Positions 1 through 6,515 of a stretch of DNA of 64,000 nt are shown piece by piece. Source of the stretch: Actinospineispora eucalypti (GTDB lineage: Bacteria; Actinomycetota; Actinomycetes; Mycobacteriales; Pseudonocardiaceae); contig JACHMT010000002.1 in the NCBI GenBank assembly GCA_014208095.1, positions 62,001-126,000 on the forward strand, in the 5' to 3' direction. The notes beneath the pieces are model-generated. The model did not search any database. It was given only the letters and a program-made list of their open reading frames with translations, and was not told the DNA's origin. Positions within the stretch are counted from its first letter, which is position 1; every line of letters begins with the position of its first letter. Both the position numbers and the translations under genes were made by a program.

Positions 1-1
1 A

Positions 2-262
2 CCTGAGGAGAACCTTCAACCCGGTGATCTTGTGTTTTACCGCGCCCCCGGCGCGCAGAAGATTACTCATGTTGCGCTCGTGACCGGCGGCGGGAAGGTG
101 GTGCACGCGCCCGACCGCAGCAAGCTGGTCGAAGAGGTGCCGCTGCCGCGCAAAGACTTTGCCGGCGCGACGAGGCCAGTTACCGGCCCGCCGGTGCCTG
201 CGGGCACCGAGAAACCCACGGCGTCGTTCGCGTTGCCCATCGGCGCGCTCGGCCCCTCCTAG
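2..262 (+). CDS. NlpC/P60-family hydrolase, C-terminal part (cut by window edge)
   Basis: The reading frame is open from the first bases, so only the C-terminal 86 residues are present. The fragment contains QPGDLVFYRAPG followed by KITHVALVTGGGKVVHAP, matching the second half of NlpC/P60 cysteine peptidases around the catalytic His (in THVALV). The catalytic Cys lies upstream of the window. Such proteins cut peptidoglycan stem peptides, and in actinomycete integrative elements they often belong to the conjugation module; that role is inferred here from the accessory context. A decayed relative lies at about 16.2-16.5 kb on the other strand. Confidence 0.75.
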   Translation, partial: PEENLQPGDLVFYRAPGAQKITHVALVTGGGKVVHAPDRSKLVEEVPLPRKDFAGATRPVTGPPVPAGTEKPTASFALPIGALGPS

Positions 263-329
263 GATGCAGTTACGGAAGATGGCCGCCGCCCGGAACCGAT
301 CGTGGCGTGCGTCGGGCATGTCGGGGTGC

Positions 330-554
330 TTAGCGGGACTCGATGAGGCGCGTGATGGCACCGGCCGCGAGTATGACCGCCGCGTCGGGCGTGTGGGTGT
401 CTCTGAGCCAGCAGATGAATAGAGAGATCCCCGTCTCTCTGCCGTGCATGGCGATCGCGTCGGCGAGCGCGCTGATGTAGGTGGGCACGAGTTCGTCCGT
501 GTGCGCGATGCACTGGTCTAGCCTCGCCACGAGGGCGGGATCAACATCAGTCAC
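330..554 (-). CDS. Hypothetical small protein (74 aa)
   Basis: The 74-residue ORF starts at an ATG with MTDVDPALVARLDQ. It is mostly predicted helical (residues 5-30 and 55-72) with no signal peptide or recognisable motif. Its codon use is natural and it fills the gap between the NlpC/P60 fragment and the next forward gene, pointing towards the NlpC/P60 gene. I do not recognise the family. It may be a small cargo gene of the element. Confidence 0.45.
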   Translation of the reverse strand: MTDVDPALVARLDQCIAHTDELVPTYISALADAIAMHGRETGISLFICWLRDTHTPDAAVILAAGAITRLIESR

Positions 555-1024
555 GGCGCTTGATTCTGCGCTGGCGCCACCTGTCTCGTGGCGGATTCAG
601 GAAATCCACGCGCCCGATCGGGGCTTGCGGAGCGTCCGGCTGGCCCGCCGGGGCTGCGCGGTCATCGCGCTGGGTGGGTCAGTCTCACGGTGCACGAACG
701 GGCGGTCTCAGTGGCTGCGGGGGGTTTCAGCCACCGAGACCACGCGCGTCGGGAACACGGTTCGGGCTCAGTGAGCCGCCTCAACCGGTCGGCTGGCTGA
801 ATCCCGCCCGTTCCGACGCCCAGGAGTCTGACACGGTGATCACTCGCGCCGTGGCGGAACGAGAAAACTCACTCGGTGATGTTGGCGAGCGGGTGGGTTG
901 GCCGCGTGGTAGCCGGACCCGACGCCGTATGTTCAGGGCCGGGCGGGCCGCGGGACGGTCGCGATCGCGAATGTCGGCTGTGGTTTGCGCCCGCTGCTGG
1001 GCCTGTTGTGTCGACACTGCGGGC
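555..1024. other. Stretch without a convincing gene
   Basis: This 470-bp stretch has long open frames on both strands, but their translations are Arg/Gly/Ser-rich and look like high-GC shadows. The only clear structure is the stem-loop at 704-741. Confidence 0.5.
704..741. repeat. 14-bp stem-loop
   Basis: The arms are GGTCTCAGTGGCTG (704-717) and CAGCCACCGAGACC (728-741), complementary at 13 of 14 positions around a 10-nt loop. There is no T-tract. It could end transcription between the flanking genes or be an operator; the sequence does not decide. Confidence 0.5.
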
Positions 1025-1411
1025 ATGGCTAGTGATGTATGGGTGCGCGTGTGGGCGCGATCCGTGATCAAGACCCGGTGCGCGCCGGAGGCCCGGGCTG
1101 ATGCGTTGGCGGAGCTTGACCGCACGTCGTCGGCCGAGTTGGCCGGGCTCATCCGTCGGCATCTCGACGAGTGGCAAGACCCCGTACACGAGCGCTTCTA
1201 TCTGCGTGCCCTCGCTGCCGATCGCGGCGATACCGACATGGCCGAGCTGATCGACACGTGCGCCAAGAGCAGCGAGCGTCCTCAGCTCACTTCCGCGATC
1301 TTGGTTCATTGGCTGGGAGAGCGCGGAAACTGCCTCGGGTGTGGCGAGTACTGGCCGTGTCACGCGCTCAACGAGGCGTTCTCCGCGGCCTACCCAGCCG
1401 ACGCCCGATAG
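1025..1411 (+). CDS. Hypothetical protein (128 aa)
   Basis: I chose ATG 1025 (MASDVWVRVWARS); the longer upstream frame is Arg/Gly-rich and unlike coding sequence. The product has a helical body rich in Ala, Leu, Asp and Glu. Near the C-terminus there is a cysteine pair in NCLGCGEYWPCHALNEAF, giving C-x2-C-x5-CH, which may bind a metal. It is followed after about 110 bp by the SRAP gene on the same strand. The family is not recognised. Confidence 0.5.
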   Translation: MASDVWVRVWARSVIKTRCAPEARADALAELDRTSSAELAGLIRRHLDEWQDPVHERFYLRALAADRGDTDMAELIDTCAKSSERPQLTSAILVHWLGERGNCLGCGEYWPCHALNEAFSAAYPADAR

Positions 1412-1523
1412 GGGGCCGGCATCGCTGCGTGACGCCCGCCGTCGCTCCGACCCGCCCCCAGCAGCGCTCGCCTGCGTTCGGCTGGGCGCGTGGCCCGCGT
1501 GTGGTGTGGGTACAACCGAGGGT

Positions 1524-2249
1524 GTGTGCGGTAGGTACAGCGTGGCCAGGCCGGATGAGGACGTAGCCCGCGAGTTCGATGTCAAGGTTGTCGCAGATGA
1601 GTCGCCGGGGCCGTCGTGGAACGTCGCCCCGACGCAGTCCGCGCGGGTCGTTTTGGAGCGGCTGCCGAGCAAGCGGGGCGCCGAGGACGCCGAGGGGGTG
1701 CAGCGGATGCTCCGCACCGCGCGGTGGGGTTTGGTGCCGTCCTGGGCGAAGGACCTCAAGGTCGGCAACCGGTTGATCAACGCCCGCAGCGAGACCATCA
1801 CCGAGAAGCCGGCGTTCAAGGCTGCCGCGGCGCGTCGGCGGTGTCTGGTGCCGGCCGATGGCTACTACGAGTGGCAGAACACCGAGCAAGGCAAGGTGCC
1901 GTACTTCCTGCACCGTGACGATGAGCTGTTGGCGTTCGCCGGGCTGTATGAACTGTGGCCCGACCCGGACCGCGATGAGGATGACCCGGACCGGTGGCTG
2001 TGGAGCTACACCATCCTGACCCACCCGGCCCCGGATGCGCTGGGCCACGTACATGACCGCTCACCCGTACTCGTCCCACCGGGCGGGCTGCGCGACGGCT
2101 GGCTGAATCCGGAGCTGACCGACCCGGCCAAAGTGCGCGAGCTGCTGGCCGCGATGCCCGAACCCGGGCTACAGCCCCGGCGGGTGTCCAACGCGGTGAA
2201 CAGCCCGAAGAACAACACCCCGGACCTCGTGGCGCCGGTCAGCGACTAA
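1524..2249 (+). CDS. SRAP-domain protein (SOS response-associated peptidase, YedK/HMCES-like)
   Basis: SRAP proteins crosslink to abasic sites in single-stranded DNA through Cys2 and protect them from cleavage. The GTG start at 1524 is fixed by this chemistry, because the protein must begin Met-Cys-Gly-Arg-Tyr for Cys2 to become the exposed N-terminal nucleophile; longer upstream frames would bury it. The length (241 aa) fits the family. Other family features are NVAPTQ, WGLVPSWA, NARSET, the active-site Glu region GYYEW and the HDRSPVLVP segment that carries the catalytic His. Genes of this type are frequent in mobile elements and near SOS genes; no LexA box was identified. Confidence 0.93.
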   Translation: MCGRYSVARPDEDVAREFDVKVVADESPGPSWNVAPTQSARVVLERLPSKRGAEDAEGVQRMLRTARWGLVPSWAKDLKVGNRLINARSETITEKPAFKAAAARRRCLVPADGYYEWQNTEQGKVPYFLHRDDELLAFAGLYELWPDPDRDEDDPDRWLWSYTILTHPAPDALGHVHDRSPVLVPPGGLRDGWLNPELTDPAKVRELLAAMPEPGLQPRRVSNAVNSPKNNTPDLVAPVSD

Positions 2250-2290
2250 CCGGCGAGGCCGTGCGCGGGGTGGGACTGGACGGCCGTGGT

Positions 2291-2347
2291 CAGGTGTGCG
2301 CCGTTGAGTCGACACGTCAGGCTTCTCTCGCCGGTTCGGGGCTGTTG
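2291..2347 (-). repeat. 57-bp repeat, copy 1 (coding relic)
   Basis: It is about 77% identical by eye to 4651-4707, same orientation. In one frame the pair reads QQxRTxxRxxTCRLxGxHL, and many differences fall at third codon positions, so both copies are probably relics of the same small protein. Neither has an upstream start in frame. Confidence 0.45.
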
Positions 2348-2424
2348 CTCGCGGCTCCGCTAGTTCGTCGGTAGGTCAGTTCAGGGCCAAACTCGACGGG
2401 CACCGGGTCATCTTGCGCGCGCAC
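2317..2424 (-). pseudogene. Remnant of a paralogue of the 5444-5710 gene
   Basis: A GTG-initiated frame encodes 35 residues containing QDDPVPVEFGPEL. This parallels QDDPVTVELGPET at the start of the zinc-ribbon gene near 5710, including the shared DNA block CACCGGGTCATCTTG (2401-2415; 5709-5723). Similarity stops after about 14 residues and the frame ends soon after, with no cysteines. I read it as a 5' relic left by duplication within the element. Confidence 0.4.
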
Positions 2425-2722
2425 CCCGACAACTTCGGGGCTCTACACGCGGGCTGAAGCGGAGATCGCCGGTGCCGGCCCGCCGTGCGCAGGTCATGGT
2501 CGAGGTGACGCGCCGCCGATGCCCTACGCTGCATGCGTGCCCGTGTCCGCTCATGCTGTGGCCGAAGCGCTACTCGTGCCACGCCCACGGATCCCCGAAT
2601 CGCAGAGCAGCGACGACCGACAGCGGCACGGCTCGTACTAGATCTGGGAGAAAGACAGACGAGTCGAGCAACAGCTTCTCTGTTAGCTCGCCTGTCTAGG
2701 AGAGGTCAGGTCAGGCATTCCC

Positions 2723-3586
2723 TTGGAGCAGATCGCTTTCGGTTTGGAGCGGAGTCCCGATGACGGATGCCGCCGGTACCTCGCGCATGCCGTCTCGTTT
2801 GACACGCGAGCGCGTATCCTCTCGATGGAGATCGATGAAAGCTGGGACGACGAGGTTCGGAAGGGCTGGCTTGGTACGCAGCAAGGCATTCGGATGTCGC
2901 TGATCCATGAGCACGGTAATGCGGATCACGAGCGCAAGATTGAGGACTTTCAGGCCATCGGACCGGCGCCGTGGACCATCATTGATAAGCATAATGTATT
3001 TTTGAAGCAGGCTCGCTCGGCATTTACTCATGGTGCGTACTATCCTGCTTTGGTGGCTGCTTGCGCGCTAGGAGAGCGACTCCTCAATGAACTCGTCATT
3101 CGCCTGCGTGACGATTACGTCGGTCACCCGGCGACCGCTAGCGTGGCTACTCAGACCACCATCACCGATTGGGTCAAATGTATCGCCGCATTGGTCGATT
3201 GGGGCGTGCTCGATGACGACACCGCCACAGTCTTAAACGAACTGCGCAAGTTGCGAAACAAGAGCATCCACTATGGCGAGCATCTGTCTGGTGCGACCAT
3301 ACGCGATGATGCATTGAGCGCGGTAAGATCGATCCAATCCGTAATCGAGACAGTGTTCGCTCCGCACGGGGCTCCGCCTCGGTTCATCTCCGGTACCGAG
3401 GGACACTCGTTCCTGTCGCTTGCCAGTGAGCAAGAGCCTTTCTTCAAGCGGTTCTACTTGCCTGCCTGCGTCCTAGTGAGTTCGAACTTCGAGATGCGAC
3501 CCACCCCTGAGGATTCAATGGCTGTGTTTGACGACAAGACTTATCAAGATGAGTACCCAAGTCTGACGGATGAGGAATTTGCCTAG
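2723..3586 (+). CDS. Hypothetical protein with a HEPN-type RxxxxH motif
   Basis: The 287-residue protein has a lower-GC, natural codon pattern. A TTG start at 2723 follows GGAGAGG at a reasonable distance; an internal ATG near 2825 is possible. Residues 95-200 are helical and hold LRKLRNKSIHYG, with Arg178-Asn-Lys-Ser-Ile-His183. That is the R-x4-H signature of HEPN domains, often RNases in toxin-antitoxin and phage-defence systems, although non-catalytic HEPN proteins also exist. No nucleotidyltransferase antitoxin partner is adjacent. It is convergent with the HNH-like gene. The HEPN call rests on the motif and helix pattern only. Confidence 0.6.
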   Translation: MEQIAFGLERSPDDGCRRYLAHAVSFDTRARILSMEIDESWDDEVRKGWLGTQQGIRMSLIHEHGNADHERKIEDFQAIGPAPWTIIDKHNVFLKQARSAFTHGAYYPALVAACALGERLLNELVIRLRDDYVGHPATASVATQTTITDWVKCIAALVDWGVLDDDTATVLNELRKLRNKSIHYGEHLSGATIRDDALSAVRSIQSVIETVFAPHGAPPRFISGTEGHSFLSLASEQEPFFKRFYLPACVLVSSNFEMRPTPEDSMAVFDDKTYQDEYPSLTDEEFA

Positions 3587-3662
3587 CACTACCGGTGTAA
3601 GCCTAGGGCCTCTGGCAATCTTGAGGTGGACCGTTCGGCCGGAAGTGCGCCTTAGTCAAGGG

Positions 3663-4637
3663 TCACTCGATGGCGGCGCCTTGTCGCTCGTAGGTCGCCC
3701 ACCGATGACCTGGCTCAGGCCAAGCTAGAGCGATCACTTTCTCCACCATGGCGCCCTTTGCGGTGATTACGATTCCCCCAGGCCTGTATATGAAGTTCTC
3801 CGGCGGCTCACTGGCAACCCCGAGACCAAGCCGCAACTGTAAGGCGCCGAGAGTCACCGACCCTCCCCATAATTTTCCGCCGGGGCCGGTGTGCGCCTCA
3901 ATAGCAACCGAATTGGGAGTTCCGTGTGGGTCGATTTCGTGGGCTTGCATGTACATTCCCCAGCCGTTTGGCCAATTCGACCCACGCCACAGAATGTCAG
4001 CGAGTCGCGCTTTATCGAGGCCTGTCTTGAGGTCGGAAATCGCGTCCCCATCTCGTCCGAGAGATTTGGCTTCTAGTGCGCCCCAGAATAGTTTCAGCAG
4101 CCACCGTTCCAGCTCGGACCCCTGGCAGAGCGCGAATGCGTCCTTGGCGCGATCTGGATGGTCCGGCTCAGCTAGGCTGAGCTGATCGGTTTTCGTGGCG
4201 CGGAAGAATTGGCCGGCGACTGTATCGAGCGAGCTCGAATGGTTGTTGTGTCGTTCGCAAAGAATGAACGAAAAAAGGCGACTTACCGGCAAAGACTTGG
4301 TCTCGCCGCGAAGCCATGGGAGGCCGGAAATTACGATTCCAGTATCGCTTCCGAGAATTTCTCGTAGAATTGAGGCGCTAAGCCAGTGCTCGCGGCTTAT
4401 CCTGCTCGAACAGTCTTGAGACGCATTGCCGTAACAACGAGGATGCGTATACCCCGTGCGGGCGTCTGCCAGCAGCGGCACCGGAGCTTGCGCTAGCCAA
4501 TAGCCGCCAGCGGACCTGTGACATGACCTGACTGAGCGGTGGGAGCCACAAGGGCAGTAGAAGTTTTTGCCCGGGCCGCGGTGAACCGGGTCACGTGGAT
4601 AGTCCAGTATTCGATGGAATCCGACCAGCGGTCGCAT
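3663..4637 (-). CDS. HNH-like zinc-binding protein (hypothetical, 324 aa)
   Basis: The N-terminus has metal-type cysteines: CPCGSHRSVRSC (Cys28, Cys30, Cys39), then Cys68 and Cys76. These are followed by ISREHWLSASIL (residues 80-91) and LCERHNNHSSSLD (Cys127, His130, Asn131). This order resembles a widespread bacterial family with an HNH-like core, which would suggest a nuclease or nucleic-acid-binding role; that function is inferred. Residues 150-324 form a separate C-terminal domain rich in beta-type segments. The gene converges on the HEPN-motif gene with a 76-bp gap, so the two may form one accessory (possibly defence) cassette. Confidence 0.55.
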   Translation of the reverse strand: MRPLVGFHRILDYPRDPVHRGPGKNFYCPCGSHRSVRSCHRSAGGYWLAQAPVPLLADARTGYTHPRCYGNASQDCSSRISREHWLSASILREILGSDTGIVISGLPWLRGETKSLPVSRLFSFILCERHNNHSSSLDTVAGQFFRATKTDQLSLAEPDHPDRAKDAFALCQGSELERWLLKLFWGALEAKSLGRDGDAISDLKTGLDKARLADILWRGSNWPNGWGMYMQAHEIDPHGTPNSVAIEAHTGPGGKLWGGSVTLGALQLRLGLGVASEPPENFIYRPGGIVITAKGAMVEKVIALAWPEPGHRWATYERQGAAIE

Positions 4638-4650
4638 GGTGGGATTCTAA

Positions 4651-4707
4651 GAGGTGTGTGCCGCCGAGTCGGCAGGTGAAGCGTCTCTTGCTGGTTCGAG
4701 ACTGTTG
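4651..4707 (-). repeat. 57-bp repeat, copy 2 (coding relic)
   Basis: This is the partner of 2291-2347. The conserved frame reads QQSRTSKRRFTCRLGGTHL and has an in-frame stop just upstream, so it is not translated as such. Confidence 0.45.
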
Positions 4708-4731
4708 ATCGACTGTGTGATTCCCTGCCGG

Positions 4732-5157
4732 TCATGCTGGCTTGCGTCTGCTGGTTGTAGTCGTCGAGACAAGGGTTGAGGAGATACACGCCTGCGCGGG
4801 ACTGGTCGGGACGAAGAGTGTTTCGATGCGGCTAAGGTGACGGCTCATCTGGGCCATCGGCCACTCGTGCCCCAACTCGCCGGGGGTGCGCAGGCCTCGC
4901 ACGATCACGCCGATACCCGCCGCGCGGCAGTAGTCGACCAGTAGCCGGCCGGTACTGGAGTCCACCGTGACGTTTGCCAGGTCGCTGGTCATGTCGGCCA
5001 GCAGTGCCAGTCGGCCGGGCAGGGGGAGTCGGCCGGTCTTCTTCGGGTTGGTCAGGACGCACATGACGACTTCGTCGAACATGCCTGCGGCCCTGCGCGC
5101 CACGTCGATGTGTCCCTGCGTGGCTGGGTCGAAGGAGCCGGGGAATACGGCGCGCAT
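4732..5157 (-). CDS. Truncated phosphopantetheine adenylyltransferase (CoaD) paralogue
   Basis: CoaD makes dephospho-CoA from phosphopantetheine and ATP. The start MRAVFPGSFDPATQGHID carries the nucleotidyltransferase T/HxGH-type motif, and VRGLRTPGE and MAQMSRHL match the family core. The product is 141 residues, against about 160 for CoaD. Similarity ends just after the ISSTLV motif and is replaced by an unrelated STTTTSRRKPA tail, so the C-terminal helix is missing. The loss may impair activity. It lies in the accessory region, so the housekeeping coaD is presumably elsewhere. It follows two small genes in the same direction (5710-5444, 5369-5169). Confidence 0.75.
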   Translation of the reverse strand: MRAVFPGSFDPATQGHIDVARRAAGMFDEVVMCVLTNPKKTGRLPLPGRLALLADMTSDLANVTVDSSTGRLLVDYCRAAGIGVIVRGLRTPGELGHEWPMAQMSRHLSRIETLFVPTSPAQACISSTLVSTTTTSRRKPA

Positions 5158-5168
5158 GGCTTGCCATG

Positions 5169-5369
5169 CTAGCGCTCGGCGGTGTCCTGTCCCGGGGACT
5201 TCGCCGAGTCCCGCGCCACCTCCCCCGCGCTTGGCGCCAATCGGGCCGCCCGGCGCGCAAGAGCCACCCTGACGATGCGCGCTGCTCGCGCGAGGACGAG
5301 AGGGTCATCGACAGCGCTGGGATACCCGGTCTCGGGCGGTTCTGGGATCGGCCTGGTCGTCACTTCCAC
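5169..5369 (-). CDS. Hypothetical small protein (66 aa)
   Basis: It begins MEVTTRPIPEPPETGY, followed by an Ala/Arg-rich amphipathic helix (residues 26-48). Its stop lies 11 bp before the CoaD-like start on the same strand, so the two are probably co-transcribed. Similar small proteins occur in actinomycete mobile elements, but I assign no function. Confidence 0.45.
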   Translation of the reverse strand: MEVTTRPIPEPPETGYPSAVDDPLVLARAARIVRVALARRAARLAPSAGEVARDSAKSPGQDTAER

Positions 5370-5443
5370 CTCCCATGTCGGCGTTGTTGCTCTTGCACTC
5401 GGTTACATCGTGCGACCAGAGTCCCTCAACAACGGCGCGTCAG

Positions 5444-5710
5444 CTAGAGAATCAGGCAGTAGCCGTCGGCCAGGGCAAGACGGTTGTTCCACTCGGTTTC
5501 TGTCCGGCGGCAGCCCGCGCACGGCACCGCCGGCACCTCAGCCGCTTGCTGCCGCGCCCTGTCGCCCGCGCCTGAGTCTTCCGCTCGCCGGCTGCGGCCT
5601 AGCCGGCAGCGCTCACATCGCGTGCGGCCTGGTGCGCGAAGGAGAAGCTTCTGGCCGCATTGCTCGCAGTCCGCAGGTAAGGCAGTCTCGGGGCCAAGCT
5701 CAACGGTCAC
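5444..5710 (-). CDS. Small zinc-ribbon-like protein (88 aa)
   Basis: It starts at GTG 5710 (MTVELGPETALP). Two cysteine pairs, CEQC and CERC, are about 14 residues apart and form a plausible zinc ribbon; a third pair (CAGC) follows. Function is unknown; nucleic-acid binding is possible. The start codon lies in the first unit of a 25-bp tandem duplication (5704-5753), which places an in-frame TGA just upstream and so fixes the start. It is the first gene of a minus-strand run leading into the CoaD-like gene. Confidence 0.5.
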   Translation of the reverse strand: MTVELGPETALPADCEQCGQKLLLRAPGRTRCERCRLGRSRRAEDSGAGDRARQQAAEVPAVPCAGCRRTETEWNNRLALADGYCLIL

Positions 5711-5753
5711 CGGGTCATCTTGTTCGATCGGTCACCGGGTCATCTTGTTCGAT
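5704..5753. repeat. Two tandem 25-bp units
   Basis: Identical units lie at 5704-5728 and 5729-5753, each containing CACCGGGTCATCTTG; the same block also occurs at 2401-2415. They overlap the start of the minus-strand zinc-ribbon gene and lie about 250 bp before the PPE-BTAD gene. Confidence 0.8.
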
Positions 5754-6002
5754 ATTGACGACCGACGAACGGAGTGTTCACAGATCGCACGCACTTCGGA
5801 GCGTGGAGCCCCCGCCACGCGAGTCGATCAGCGATCCTCGTGCACTGCATCACGGCCATGTGCCTCTGGCATCTACTCGTCGCCAGGGGTACTCCGTTCG
5901 GGCGGCATTTTCTCGATCAGCCACGCCCACCCACTCGACGCCAGATCGTGAGACACGTGCCGCAAACCGACCGTCGCGAGTCGGGTGAGAAGGGGGGCCG
6001 GC

Positions 6003-6515
6003 TGTGGAGGATGTGTGTTACGACAACGGTGAGGGGCTGCAGAAGCTGCGTGAGCAGGTGTACGGCGGTCCCGGGGTTGGTGTGGTCGAGTCGGCCGTGG
6101 CCGGGTTGGGTCGGTTGCAGCCGTGGGCGGCGGATTCGTCTGGTCGTTTGCGGCAGGCGATGCGCGGGACCGGTGTGGACTGGCAGGGCCAAGCGGCCGA
6201 TGCGACGGCGGCGTCGGTGCAGCGGGTGGGTGAGTGGGCCAATCTGGGTGGGCAGGCCACGCACAACGGTGGCGGCCGGGTGCAGGACTACGCCGGCTCG
6301 TTCGCCGAGATGAAATCGAAGATCGCCGAACCGGTGCCGGTGCCGACCTTGACGGCGTGGAACCAGGTGCTGGGGATCTTCGGCAACGGTTTCGATCACT
6401 ATGCGGCGGTTGAGGAGAACGCGAACCGCACCGAAGCCGCTTATACGGCCTATCGGGCGCATGAGAACAACTCCCGGGGTGCGGTGGATACCTTCCCCAC
6501 CCTCAACCAAGTCCC
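6003..6515 (+). repeat. 513-bp inverted repeat, left copy
   Basis: It is the reverse complement of 11806-12318. All three reading frames give identical translations in both copies, which implies essentially complete DNA identity. It begins one base before the GTG start codon and ends inside codon 171, so it spans exactly the PPE-like N-terminal domain. Confidence 0.95.

Larger units (their letters stand above)
2250..2722. other. Stretch with gene remnants only
   Basis: No full gene is seen. On the minus strand a 35-codon frame (2424-2317, GTG start) matches the start region of the zinc-ribbon gene at 5710 (QDDPVxVExGPE), so it looks like a broken paralogue. The segment 2291-2347 repeats at 4651-4707. 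The rest has no recognisable feature. Confidence 0.5.

Noticed and set aside
560..1024. Upstream extension of the 1025-1411 gene
   Set aside because: The 155 extra residues are Arg/Gly/Ser-rich without pattern; ATG 1025 gives the natural protein.
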